DNA of 46,185 bases from Bacteroidales bacterium (GTDB lineage Bacteria; Bacteroidota; Bacteroidia; Bacteroidales; UBA12170): positions 10,403 to 56,587 of the forward strand of contig JAOZUW010000002.1 in assembly GCA_029938465.1 (NCBI GenBank). The letters are read 5' to 3'. Under the pieces are notes generated by a model. That model did not search any database. It worked only from the letters and a program-made list of their open reading frames with translations, and was not told the origin of the DNA. Position numbers and translations under genes: made by a program. Position 1 is the stretch's first letter. The number at the start of each line of letters is the position of its first letter. Shown here piece after piece: positions 36,949 through 46,185 of this stretch.

Positions 36949-37863
36949 ATGAATTATCAAGAAGTTTTAAATAGAATACATCAAGAAGTACAACAAAAAA
37001 AGAATCGAGGGAAGGTTGCTACCTATATACCAGCTTTAGCAGAGGCCGATATTCAGAAATTTGGGATGGCTATACACACCATAGATGGTGAAGATTATCA
37101 AGTGGGTGATGCTGAGGAGTTTTTCTCTATTCAAAGTATTGCAAAGGTCTTCACTTTAACCAAAGCTATACAACAACATGATGAAAAAGTATGGAAAAGA
37201 GTAGGAAAAGAGCCATCGGGAACTGCCTTTAATTCTTTGGTGCAATTGGAAGTGGAACAAGGTATTCCTCGTAATCCATTTATGAATGCAGGAGCATTAG
37301 TTATTACAGATATGATAACAAAAGGCACTGGTAAGATGAAAAAGGATCTCATAGCATTTGTTAGAAATCTGTCAGGAAATAATCAGGTTTCATACGATTT
37401 TGAAGTGGCACATTCTGAAGAAGAAACCGGATATAGAAATGTGGCTTTAGCCAATTTTATTAAAAGCTTTGATAATTTAACAAATGAGCCTAAGACAGTT
37501 TTAGATGTTTATTACCATCAGTCTGCCATACAAATGAGCTGTCTTGATTTAAGTCGCGCCTGCATTTTTCTGGCCAATAAAGGGCAATCGCCATTTTGTA
37601 AAGAACAAATATTAACGCCAAGACAAACCAAAAGGATGAACTCTATATTGCTGACTAGCGGAATGTATGATGCCGTAGGAGATTTTGCTTATCGTGTTGG
37701 TCTTCCAGGCAAAAGTGGTGTTGGAGGTGGTATTGTTGCCATTATTCCAGGAAAATTAGCTGTAAGCGTTTGGTCTCCAGGCTTAAATGCCTCCGGAAAT
37801 TCACAAATAGGGCTTAAAGCTTTGGAATTGTTTACTACATATACAGGTATTTCTGTTTTTTAA
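36949..37863 (+). CDS. glsA: Glutaminase A
   Basis: GKVATYIPALAEADIQKFGMAIHTIDGEDYQVGDAEEFFSIQSIAKVFTL, RNPFMNAGALVITDM, GLPGKSGVGGGIVAIIPGKLAVSVWSPGLNASGNS; TAATTTTG -7 motif just upstream. Confidence 0.95.
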   Translation: MNYQEVLNRIHQEVQQKKNRGKVATYIPALAEADIQKFGMAIHTIDGEDYQVGDAEEFFSIQSIAKVFTLTKAIQQHDEKVWKRVGKEPSGTAFNSLVQLEVEQGIPRNPFMNAGALVITDMITKGTGKMKKDLIAFVRNLSGNNQVSYDFEVAHSEEETGYRNVALANFIKSFDNLTNEPKTVLDVYYHQSAIQMSCLDLSRACIFLANKGQSPFCKEQILTPRQTKRMNSILLTSGMYDAVGDFAYRVGLPGKSGVGGGIVAIIPGKLAVSVWSPGLNASGNSQIGLKALELFTTYTGISVF

Positions 37864-37932
37864 TGTTATTGTCATGTAGTCTTTCTATTAAAAAAGCTAT
37901 TGAATTTAAAAATTTCATTACTTTGCAAAGCA

Positions 37933-39195
37933 ATGCTAAAGACGTTTTACAAATCAGAATTTACCAAACAAGTTGCCACACTTTTAACGGGGAGCGTACT
38001 AGCTCAGTCCTTACCATTTATTGCTGAGCCATTTATTACTAGATTATATACGGCTTCGGAATTAGGAATTATTACTCTATTTATTTCTGTAGCCATGATG
38101 TTTTCTATTGTGGCCGCAGGAAGGTATGAATATGCTATTATGCTCCCTAAAAGTAAAAAGAAAAGCATAAATCTATTATTCCTTTCTTTATTTATCACCA
38201 TCTTAGTGAGCGTTCTTTCTTTTATAACAGTTTCGTTAATGAATGACTGGATATGCGATATTAAGGGAAATGATGAACTGGGAAGGTTCCTTTGGTATGT
38301 TCCACTTTCTGTATTATTTGCAGGCGTATTTAATAGTTTTAATCAGTGGGCCAACAGAAATGCTTACCACCGGTGGATGTCGGTATCAAAAGTAACTCAA
38401 AGTGGCACAATGGCAGGTTTAAACGTTTTGTTTGGGTATATGAAAATGGGTAGCGTGGGTTTGGTTATTGCATTTCTAAGTGCACAGTTTCTGTCTGTCT
38501 TTCCCTTGCTTTTCCCTTTCCTGAAAAAAGATAAAAAAATGATTAAAGAGGTTAATAAGCATCAAATGAAATCATTAGCGCTGGAGTATAAGAAATTTCC
38601 AACCACAAACTCACTACATGCATTTACCGATATGTTTTTCTTAAGCCTTTTAGTGTTTCTTATTAGTTATTATTTTGGTGACGATGTAACAGGTTATTAT
38701 GGGCGTACTTACAGATTGCTTTTAGCGCCCTCAATTTTAATTGGAGGCGTTGTAGGGCAAGTTTCTTATAGAAAAATGTCGATAATGAAAGCTAATGGAG
38801 AAAATATGCAAGGATTTTTTAAAAAGATAGTAGCACTCCTTTTTATTATTGGGTTGCCAATTTTTGTTATCACTATGTTTTTTGGGGACGAGATATTTGA
38901 AGTGTATTTAGGTGAAAATTTTCGTATAGCTGGGCGTTATGCTATGGTTTTGGCTCCATGGATCTGGTTAAAATTCATTGCCAGTCCCCTATCAATGATC
39001 CCTGTAGTATATAACAGATTAAACGCCTCATTTTTTTTAGGTGCTCTCACAAATATATTATTAGTTAGTGCTGTTGTTATTGGAGGCTCTTTTAAATGGA
39101 ATGTGATAGACACCTTTAAATTACTAACTTTGCTTCAAATAGTTATTCTTAGTATCTATATATTTTGGACCTATTGGTTGGTAAAAGAAAAATAA
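37933..39195 (+). CDS. Polysaccharide flippase (Wzx/RfbX-like)
   Basis: Multi-TM; LLTGSVLAQSLPFIAEPFITRLYTASELGIITLFISV N-terminus; ATG at 37933 preferred over 37900. Confidence 0.85.
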   Translation: MLKTFYKSEFTKQVATLLTGSVLAQSLPFIAEPFITRLYTASELGIITLFISVAMMFSIVAAGRYEYAIMLPKSKKKSINLLFLSLFITILVSVLSFITVSLMNDWICDIKGNDELGRFLWYVPLSVLFAGVFNSFNQWANRNAYHRWMSVSKVTQSGTMAGLNVLFGYMKMGSVGLVIAFLSAQFLSVFPLLFPFLKKDKKMIKEVNKHQMKSLALEYKKFPTTNSLHAFTDMFFLSLLVFLISYYFGDDVTGYYGRTYRLLLAPSILIGGVVGQVSYRKMSIMKANGENMQGFFKKIVALLFIIGLPIFVITMFFGDEIFEVYLGENFRIAGRYAMVLAPWIWLKFIASPLSMIPVVYNRLNASFFLGALTNILLVSAVVIGGSFKWNVIDTFKLLTLLQIVILSIYIFWTYWLVKEK

Positions 39196-39212
39196 AAAAG
39201 CAATAAACTATT

Positions 39213-39797
39213 ATGAGAAATATTTTTCAGGCGTTAGGGAGGGTATATTTGCGTTTTATTGCTCGTCAGGCAAGACCCATAATGATATATTATTACAAGA
39301 ATTTCCAAGGAAAAAAACATCCTAATATTAGGATCAGTTCATCTACGGTTCTAGGCAACAAGGAGAAACTTATTCTTCAAAAGAATGTTTATATTGGTCA
39401 TTTTAACCGTTTGGATGCCAGTAATGGAATAGAATTAGCCGAAGGGGTACAATTAGCTAGTTATTGTAGTATTGTAACACATTCTAGTCACCAAGCTATT
39501 CGCTTATATGGTGATAAATATCAGGATTTTAAAAATCATATTGGTTATAATAGAGGTCGTGTCTTTATTGGTAAATATACTTTTGTGGGGCCTCATTCTT
39601 TTATTATGCCAAATACTAAAATAGGCAAAGGCTGCTTGATAAAAGCTTATAGCTATGTAAAAGGTGACTTTCCTGATTTTTCTGTCATCTCAGGTAATCC
39701 TGCAAAAATCGTTGGAAATACAAAAGATATAGATGTAAAAACATTAGACAAAAATCCAGAATTATATGCCTTTTATAATACTTGGGCAAAAGAATAA
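39213..39797 (+). CDS. Left-handed beta-helix acyltransferase (WbbJ/LpxA-like)
   Basis: LILQKNVYIGHFNRLDASNGIELAEGVQLASYCSIVTHSSH...VFIGKYTFVGPHSFIMPNTKIGKGCLIKAYSYVKGDFPDFSVISGNPAKIVG. Confidence 0.87.
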   Translation: MRNIFQALGRVYLRFIARQARPIMIYYYKNFQGKKHPNIRISSSTVLGNKEKLILQKNVYIGHFNRLDASNGIELAEGVQLASYCSIVTHSSHQAIRLYGDKYQDFKNHIGYNRGRVFIGKYTFVGPHSFIMPNTKIGKGCLIKAYSYVKGDFPDFSVISGNPAKIVGNTKDIDVKTLDKNPELYAFYNTWAKE

Positions 39798-39798
39798 T

Positions 39799-41643
39799 AT
39801 GATAGGAGAGCCATTTAAATATCTTGTGTTTGGCAATGGCGAAAGCGTTCATCTGCTTAAATGGGTGAGAGAATTACAAAAATATTTCGATGTTATTGTG
39901 GTTTCATCCTTAGGTTTTATGCCCGAATTAGATAAATTACTCACAGAAGACAGAAAATATTCCTTTAAGATAAAACAAAATGAAAATGGTGCTAGTACTG
40001 GTTTTTTGGGGAAATTAAGTCAGTTAAAAAGAATTATTAATCAGACCAAACCTAGTTTTGTAAACGCTCATTATATAAGTAGCCATGGCTTTTTAGTGGC
40101 TTTGGCAAAAATAGGGAGTAAGCATAAATTTACATTTATTGCTTCAGCTTGGGGTACCGATGTATTAGTATTCCCTTGGAAGAATAAACTATTTTTCTAT
40201 TCCATAAAATTCATATTAACAAAAGCCGATTGGGTGACTTCTGATTCTGATTATATGTCATCGATAATAAAAAAGATTAAAAATAGAGAAGTGCTTACCT
40301 TTACTTTTGGTTTAGATAGCTTGCCCAATTATGATGATACTAAAAAGGATGAGAATCTGTATTTTTCTAATCGTATGCTCACCAAGAATTATAATATTGA
40401 TCAGGTGTTGATTGCATTTTCCAAAATATTTCAAAAGAATAACCAAGCTCGTTTATTGCTTTCACATAAAGGTGATGAAAAAGAAAACTTGGAGAAGCTA
40501 AGTATAGATTTGGGTTTAGAGAAAGCGGTTGATTTTATAGGATTTATCCGGGAGGCTGAACAAATTGATATTTACTCTCGAGCTTGTTGTTATTTTTCAT
40601 TACCCACTTCCGATTCTACGAGTGTAAGCTTGCTCGAAGCATTAGCCTACGGTTGTATTCCTATCTTGTCAGATATTCCTGCCAATAAAGAATGGGTGGT
40701 CGATGGCAAAAATGGATTGATAATAAGTGAGGATATACCTTTAGATAAATTACAGAGATTAAAAAAAAATAGAACTCAAATAGCTCAGAAGAATAGAGAG
40801 ATAATTGCTCAGAAGGCAATTTTTCCTCATCTTATAAGTCAGTTTGTTGGTAAAATTGCCAATACTAAAGAAGAATCAAATGAGTTTATAAAGGATCTGG
40901 TTTCTGTGATAACCCCATCATATAATTCAGCTTTATTCATTTCAGAAACTATAGAATCGGTATTGGCACAATCCTATCAAAAGTGGGAAATGATTATTGT
41001 TGATGATTGTTCAACAGATCATAGCCGCGATATTATTCAACAGTATTGTAATAAAGATAAAAGAATTAAACAAATTAATTTAACGGATAATTCGGGCGCT
41101 GCAATAGCTAGAAACACAGCCCTTTTATCAGCAAAAGGTCAATATATAGCATTTTTAGATAGCGATGATATTTGGATGCCCAATAAACTGCATTTACAGT
41201 TATCATTTATGAAAAATAATAATACGCCAATTTCTTTTACAGCGTATCAAGTATTTAATGAAGTATTATCTGATCATTTATATTCCATAGATGTTCCAGA
41301 TATTATTGATTACACAGGATATCTGAAAAACACAATAATTGGTATGTCAACTGCTATTATAGATAAGGCTGAAATTGGTATATTTGAGTTTTATAATATT
41401 AGAACTAGACAGGATACCTATTTGTGGATTTCTTTATTAAAAAAAGGATATAATGCATACGGATTTAATACGCCTTTGATGAAATACAGAGTGAGAAAAG
41501 AGTCTATATCTGCAAATAAATTAAAAGCTGTTCAAAGGGTGTGGTTTCTTTATTATCATTTAGAAAAACTTGGGTTTTTTAAATCACTCTATTATCTATC
41601 CTGTTATGGATTTAATGCATTAAAAAAAAGAAGAAAAAAATGA
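39799..41643 (+). CDS. Bifunctional glycosyltransferase: N-terminal GT4 plus C-terminal GT2
   Basis: GT4: FGNGESVHLLKWVRELQKY...SLPTSDSTSVSLLEALAYGCIPILSDIPANKEWV; GT2: VSVITPSYNSALFISETIESVLAQSYQKWEMIIVDDCSTDHSRDI...IAFLDSDDIWMPNKL. Confidence 0.9.
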   Translation: MIGEPFKYLVFGNGESVHLLKWVRELQKYFDVIVVSSLGFMPELDKLLTEDRKYSFKIKQNENGASTGFLGKLSQLKRIINQTKPSFVNAHYISSHGFLVALAKIGSKHKFTFIASAWGTDVLVFPWKNKLFFYSIKFILTKADWVTSDSDYMSSIIKKIKNREVLTFTFGLDSLPNYDDTKKDENLYFSNRMLTKNYNIDQVLIAFSKIFQKNNQARLLLSHKGDEKENLEKLSIDLGLEKAVDFIGFIREAEQIDIYSRACCYFSLPTSDSTSVSLLEALAYGCIPILSDIPANKEWVVDGKNGLIISEDIPLDKLQRLKKNRTQIAQKNREIIAQKAIFPHLISQFVGKIANTKEESNEFIKDLVSVITPSYNSALFISETIESVLAQSYQKWEMIIVDDCSTDHSRDIIQQYCNKDKRIKQINLTDNSGAAIARNTALLSAKGQYIAFLDSDDIWMPNKLHLQLSFMKNNNTPISFTAYQVFNEVLSDHLYSIDVPDIIDYTGYLKNTIIGMSTAIIDKAEIGIFEFYNIRTRQDTYLWISLLKKGYNAYGFNTPLMKYRVRKESISANKLKAVQRVWFLYYHLEKLGFFKSLYYLSCYGFNALKKRRKK

Positions 41644-42857
41644 TACCTTTCTCACCACCACATATCAAACAAGAAGCTATTGATGAAGTAGTAGACACTC
41701 TAAAGTCGGGATGGATAACCACAGGCCCCAAAACCAAGCTTTTTGAACAAAAAATTACAGAATACTGCGGTGCAAAAAATACACTCTGTGTGGGTTCAGC
41801 CACTTTTGGTTTAGAAATTATTTTACGTTGGTTTGGCATAGGCCAAGGCGATGAAGTAATTATTCCTGCCTATACTTATACAGCTACGGCAAATACTGTG
41901 GTGCATACAGGCGCAAAAGTGATTATGGTGGATGCCAATTCGGATGATTTTAATATGAATTTAGCAGAAATAGAAAAAGCCATAACGCCCAAAACAAAAG
42001 CTATTATTCCGGTAGATATTGCCGGATTACCTGTGGATACTACTAAAATCATTAAGTTATTATCATCCTCAAAGATGAAACAGTTTTTTAAAGCAAGAAA
42101 TACCATACAAGAAAAACTGGGAAGGGTTTTGGTTTTAAGTGATTCAGCTCATTCTTTAGGGGCACAATTACATAAGAAGAAAGTAGGTTCCTTTTCTGAT
42201 ATTACGGTTTTTTCTTTTCATGCCGTTAAAAATCTGACTACTGCTGAAGGTGGTGCTATAGCTTTTAATATGCCAGAAGGATTTGATAATGAAGCTATTT
42301 ATAAGGAAATAAATATGATTTCTTTGCATGGGCAAAGTAAAGATGCTTTTGCAAAAACCAAAAAGGGAGCTTGGCAATACGATGTGTTACAAGCAGGCTA
42401 TAAAGGTAATATGACCGATATTCAAGCTTCATTGGGCTTAGTAGCTCTCAAATATTACGAAATAGACAATTTACCTGTTCGAAAAAAAATAATGACGGCT
42501 TATCAACAAGCTTTTAGTCAATACGATTGGGCAGAGCTACCCATTTTTAAAGAAGAAAACAGAGAAACATCTTATCATATTTATACCCTTAGAATAAAAA
42601 ATATTACCGAAACGGAGAGAAATACAATTATTCAAAAGATATTTGATCAAGAGGTTTCTGTTAATGTGCATTTCAAACCACTTCCTATGTTTTCAGCCTA
42701 TAAAGAAAGAGGTTTTGATATTAAAGATTACCCCATAGCCTATGATAATTATTCTCGCGAAATTAGTTTGCCGGTTTATCAGGACTTAACAGAGGAGCAA
42801 GTAGAAAAAGTGATTATAGCTGTGGTGAATGCAGTGGAGGAAAGTATTCATGTTTAA
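41640..42857 (+). CDS. DegT/DnrJ/EryC1/StrS-family PLP-dependent aminotransferase
   Basis: MIPFSPPHIKQEAIDEVVDTLKSGWITTGPKTKLFEQKI, FSFHAVKNLTTAEGGAIAF (PLP-Lys region); ATGA overlap with the upstream GT. Confidence 0.93.
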   Translation: MIPFSPPHIKQEAIDEVVDTLKSGWITTGPKTKLFEQKITEYCGAKNTLCVGSATFGLEIILRWFGIGQGDEVIIPAYTYTATANTVVHTGAKVIMVDANSDDFNMNLAEIEKAITPKTKAIIPVDIAGLPVDTTKIIKLLSSSKMKQFFKARNTIQEKLGRVLVLSDSAHSLGAQLHKKKVGSFSDITVFSFHAVKNLTTAEGGAIAFNMPEGFDNEAIYKEINMISLHGQSKDAFAKTKKGAWQYDVLQAGYKGNMTDIQASLGLVALKYYEIDNLPVRKKIMTAYQQAFSQYDWAELPIFKEENRETSYHIYTLRIKNITETERNTIIQKIFDQEVSVNVHFKPLPMFSAYKERGFDIKDYPIAYDNYSREISLPVYQDLTEEQVEKVIIAVVNAVEESIHV

Positions 42858-43434
42858 AAGATTATTTAATATTATAGTGTCTTTATTGGGTTTACTTATT
42901 CTGTTGCCTTTATTTATGCTTATTTCTGTTGCCATTTTATTAGAAACCAATGGGAGTATTTTTTATAGACAATGGAGAGTAGGCAAGGATAATCAGGATT
43001 TTCAGATGTTTAAGTTCCGATCTATGATTGTGGATTCCGATAAAAAAGGTTTGCTCACAGTTGGTGCAAAAGACAGTAGAATAACAAAAGTGGGGAGCTT
43101 TATTAGAAGATATAAACTCGATGAATTGCCACAGCTTTTTAATGTGCTTAAAGGGGATATGAATTTGGTAGGTCCTAGACCGGAAGTGCGAAAATATGTT
43201 GATTTGTATACCGAACAACAAAAAGAAGTCTTATCTGTACGGCCGGGGATAACTGATTATGCCTCTATTGAATATGCAAATGAGAACGAGCTTTTAGCAC
43301 ATTCAAATGATCCTGAAAGAACATATATAGAAGAAATAATGCCCCACAAACTGGAGTTAAACAAAAAATATTTGAAGAACCCATCGCTTTTTCATGATTT
43401 AAAAGTTATGGCAAAAACAATAATAAGGATATAA
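42850..43434 (+). CDS. Sugar transferase (PglC/WcaJ-type phosphoglycosyltransferase)
   Basis: FKRLFNIIVSLLGLLILLPLFML...GSIFYRQWRVGKDNQDFQMFKFRSM...RRYKLDELPQLFNVLKGDMNLVGPRPE. Confidence 0.94.
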   Translation: MFKRLFNIIVSLLGLLILLPLFMLISVAILLETNGSIFYRQWRVGKDNQDFQMFKFRSMIVDSDKKGLLTVGAKDSRITKVGSFIRRYKLDELPQLFNVLKGDMNLVGPRPEVRKYVDLYTEQQKEVLSVRPGITDYASIEYANENELLAHSNDPERTYIEEIMPHKLELNKKYLKNPSLFHDLKVMAKTIIRI

Positions 43435-43436
43435 TA

Positions 43437-44630
43437 TTGAATAAGTTGCGTACATATCTACCAAAAATGATTCTATCAACATTTATGCTGATGGTATTTT
43501 TGATGCCCCTTTTAAATAGATTTGTCCCTATATTAATTGCTGTACTTTCTTTACTTATTTTGTGGGATGGCTTTTTAAATAAGAACTTTTCTTTTTCTTA
43601 TAAAAAAATTGTAGTAACAGGTGTACTGTTTTATGTTTTTCATCTTATTTCAGTTTTGTATAGCGATTATAAAGAGGTCGCACTCTTTGATATGGGTGTA
43701 AAATTCTCTTTAGTGCTTTTCCCCTTAATTTTCCTTTTTAAAAATCAATATGTTATTCAAAAAAAGAACTGGGTTCTTTGGGCTTTTGTCACTGGTAGTT
43801 TAGTGTCTTCATTACTTATGCTAAGTTATGCATTTTGGCGCTTTGATGGACAAGATACATCTGTGTTTTATTATGTCAGTTTGAGCTTATTTCATCCATC
43901 TTATATGGCTATGTATTTTATCTTTTCTATTTTAATATTGATAGATTTTATTGGTAGAAAAGAAAGTACGAAAAAGCAAAAACTCTGGAGTTATCTGCTT
44001 GTATTGTTTTTAGTGGTCATCATATTTTTATTACAATCAAAGGCTGGTATTTTAAGTTTGGTACTTATTGTCTTGTATTATTCTGTTTTTGCTTTGATAA
44101 AGAAACGTTTCTCTGTTGTTAAAATAAGCATTCTTGTTTTGGTTGTTTCCATTGGTTTTATTTCTTTACAAAGAAACAGCCGATTACAAACCATGACTCA
44201 ATCCATTGAAAAAATTTCAGAAGAAGGTCAAGCAAAATCATCTACAGGTATCCGATATGATATGTGGAAAGTTACCTTTAGAGCTATTTCTGAGAATTGG
44301 CTTTTTGGGGTGGGTGCCGGTGATATTAAACCAGTACTTTTTAAAAAATACGAGGTACAAAAGCTCGAAGATGCCATTAATAATAATTATAATGTGCATA
44401 ATCAGTATCTGGAAACCTTTTTGGGACAAGGGATATTTGGTTTGGGTTTATTACTGCTACTTTTACTTTTTGGCTTATTAGAAGCTATTAAAAGAAACAG
44501 TTTGTTTTTAAGTGGTTTTGTTCTTTTATTAGCATTGAGTTTGCTTCCAGAATCTATGCTCAATCAGCAGGCAGGAGTTATTTTTATGGCCTTCTTTTAT
44601 TATTTCCTTTTTACTTATGATGATGATTAG
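43437..44630 (+). CDS. O-antigen ligase/polymerase-family membrane protein
   Basis: Multi-TM protein with late loop GVGAGDIKPVLFKKYEVQKLEDAINNNYNVHNQYLETFLGQGIFGL (Wzy_C-like HNQYLE motif). Confidence 0.87.
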   Translation: MNKLRTYLPKMILSTFMLMVFLMPLLNRFVPILIAVLSLLILWDGFLNKNFSFSYKKIVVTGVLFYVFHLISVLYSDYKEVALFDMGVKFSLVLFPLIFLFKNQYVIQKKNWVLWAFVTGSLVSSLLMLSYAFWRFDGQDTSVFYYVSLSLFHPSYMAMYFIFSILILIDFIGRKESTKKQKLWSYLLVLFLVVIIFLLQSKAGILSLVLIVLYYSVFALIKKRFSVVKISILVLVVSIGFISLQRNSRLQTMTQSIEKISEEGQAKSSTGIRYDMWKVTFRAISENWLFGVGAGDIKPVLFKKYEVQKLEDAINNNYNVHNQYLETFLGQGIFGLGLLLLLLLFGLLEAIKRNSLFLSGFVLLLALSLLPESMLNQQAGVIFMAFFYYFLFTYDDD

Positions 44631-44727
44631 TCAGAATTATTAAAAAATCATTCTAAGCTGTTTCTCTTATAATCCGTTGTTATTTCAGAAACATTTTTTA
44701 TCTTAGCCACACGCAAAAATCCTAAAG

Positions 44728-45039
44728 ATGAACATCTTATTAAAAACAAATTCTCATAAAGAAAAGAATGCTTTTGCAGATGTTTATGGTATTAATATCT
44801 CTGTTAAGCCGAATCCTGCGAGAGATTGGGCTGCTTTTGATTATACTATACCCGAAAGCCAATCATCAGCAATACTAACAATAACTGATGGCTCAGGTAG
44901 AATAATAGAAGAATTATACTTAAAGGGACAACAAGGTCAAGAAATTTGGGATACTCGCTCCTTAAAATCAGGAACTTATATTTATGAGTTTGTAAGTGGA
45001 GAATTGAAGCAGACCGGAAAAATTGTGATTATTAACTAA
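44728..45039 (+). CDS. Stand-alone T9SS type A C-terminal sorting domain (orphan CTD)
   Basis: ISVKPNPARDWAAFDYTIPESQSSAILTITDGSGRIIEELYLKGQQGQEIWDTRSLKSGTYIYEFVSGELKQTGKIVIIN; no signal peptide or cargo domain. Confidence 0.75.
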   Translation: MNILLKTNSHKEKNAFADVYGINISVKPNPARDWAAFDYTIPESQSSAILTITDGSGRIIEELYLKGQQGQEIWDTRSLKSGTYIYEFVSGELKQTGKIVIIN

Positions 45040-45050
45040 CTATTTATACT

Positions 45051-45081
45051 AAAATCGGCTTCAAATCTTGAAGTCGATTTT
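45051..45081 (+). terminator. Intrinsic terminator
   Basis: Stem AAAATCGGCTTCAA/TTGAAGTCGATTTT followed by ATTTTTTG. Confidence 0.8.
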
Positions 45082-45100
45082 ATTTTTTGAAACTACAATT

Positions 45101-46185
45101 ATGAAAAATATAATATTAGTTATTCTTTTGTTCCCAATATATGTGTTTTCTCAAAACTTTGTAATGACTTGGCAACAATGCTATGGCGGTACAGAAAATG
45201 ACAAAGTCAAAAGCATTATACCATATGATGATGGTTATTTGTTTTTTGGTCATACAGCATCAATAGATGGTGATGTAACGAATAATAGCTGTGTAAGTGC
45301 AGCTTGGTTAGTAAATATTGATAATAAAGGGGATATTCTTTTCGATAAATCATTTTGTGGTTATAGTGGTGCTTCTGGTACTAAGATTTTAGATGCTGGA
45401 GAAGAGGATTTTTATTTAATAGGTTCTAGTGGACCAAATGATACAGGAGGTATAAATGGTTACTGGCTAGCCAAAGTTGATGCAAATTTCAATATTATTT
45501 GGCAAGATGTATTAGGCGGAAGTTATGTGGAAGATCCCCGAGGAGGCTGTATAGCTCATGATGGCGGTATTATCGAGTCTGGCATTACCGGTTCGCCCGA
45601 TGGCGATATTGAAGAGTATTATGGTAGTTTTGATAATTGGCTTGTAAAAATGAATGCCGATGGCAGCCGCGATTGGGTAAAAACCTATGGTAATATAGGA
45701 GCCGAGGAAGGTGGTAATATTATCCCCACCAGCGATGGCGGTTATATTTATGCTTGTTCTGGTTATAACTATTTACCCGGCAACACCTATTGCGAAGGTC
45801 ACGATGGTATGATGGCAGAAGCTTGGCTAATAAAACTAGATGCTAATGGCGAAAAAGAATGGCATCAGTGTTATGGAGGCTCTTATATTGATTCTTTTAA
45901 AGATATTATAGAGTTAAATGATGGATATATTGTTGTTGGTAATTCCTTTTCTGGTGATGGTGATTTACCAGGTCATAATGGCATTGTGGGTGAAAATAGA
46001 GATATTTGGGTAATTAGTTTTGATATAAATGGCAGTATTATTTGGAGTAGGAATTTTGGAGGAACTGATTGGGAATTCGGAAGGAGAATTTTTCAAAATG
46101 ACGATTCTAGTTTCACAGTATTAGGAACAACAAAATCTCATGATGGTGATGTACAGGGGAATACAGCACCAAATAATCAATCTGT
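45101..46185 (+). CDS. Secreted repeat protein, 3' truncated by the window end (probable T9SS cargo)
   Basis: Absent from the ORF track. Reads MKNIILVILLFPIYVFSQNFVMTWQQCYGGTENDKVKSIIPYDDGYLFFGHTASIDGDV... open to the window end, with ~5 YGG...DGGY repeats. Confidence 0.85.
   Translation, partial: MKNIILVILLFPIYVFSQNFVMTWQQCYGGTENDKVKSIIPYDDGYLFFGHTASIDGDVTNNSCVSAAWLVNIDNKGDILFDKSFCGYSGASGTKILDAGEEDFYLIGSSGPNDTGGINGYWLAKVDANFNIIWQDVLGGSYVEDPRGGCIAHDGGIIESGITGSPDGDIEEYYGSFDNWLVKMNADGSRDWVKTYGNIGAEEGGNIIPTSDGGYIYACSGYNYLPGNTYCEGHDGMMAEAWLIKLDANGEKEWHQCYGGSYIDSFKDIIELNDGYIVVGNSFSGDGDLPGHNGIVGENRDIWVISFDINGSIIWSRNFGGTDWEFGRRIFQNDDSSFTVLGTTKSHDGDVQGNTAPNNQS

Noticed and set aside
1-46185. CRISPR arrays, tRNA or rRNA genes, prophage or integrase modules
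   Set aside because: No regularly spaced direct repeats, cloverleaf-like segments, rRNA motifs or phage/transposase proteins were seen.

Overview
AT-rich chromosomal window that looks like Bacteroidota (Bacteroidales/Marinilabiliales-like). Supporting signs are type IX secretion (T9SS) C-terminal sorting domains, TAnnTTTG-type -7 promoter motifs and many Bacteroidota-style housekeeping proteins. Left to right: citrate lyase (fused CitD-CitE, then CitF); a membrane-associated hypothetical; QueA; glutamine synthetase; an outer-membrane beta-barrel; an L-fucose operon (GH29 fucosidase, class II aldolase, FucU mutarotase, FucK kinase); another beta-barrel; a B12-dependent ribonucleotide reductase; two T9SS cargo proteins; a MITE-like inverted-repeat element; IorBA; GlnS; EttA; a SNF2 helicase; a small XRE regulator; Mdh; a monoglyceride-lipase-like hydrolase coupled to GlpK; a sirtuin; an FKBP; a GT39 protein; glutaminase; a compact O-antigen/EPS cluster; a stand-alone T9SS sorting domain; and a secreted repeat protein cut by the window edge. 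No CRISPR array, rRNA, tRNA, prophage or transposase ORF was recognised. The strongest observation is that the fucose operon has lost almost all of its transporter (fucP) and isomerase (fucI), yet their extreme N-termini (and, for fucP, an apparent C-terminus) remain in the right operon positions. Other leads are a helically phased CGGGT direct repeat before the XRE gene, a 164-bp TIR element, a sirtuin lacking its zinc cysteines, and an orphan T9SS sorting domain. I see no convincing evidence of a wholly new multi-gene system. All family names are from reading the translations, with no database search.
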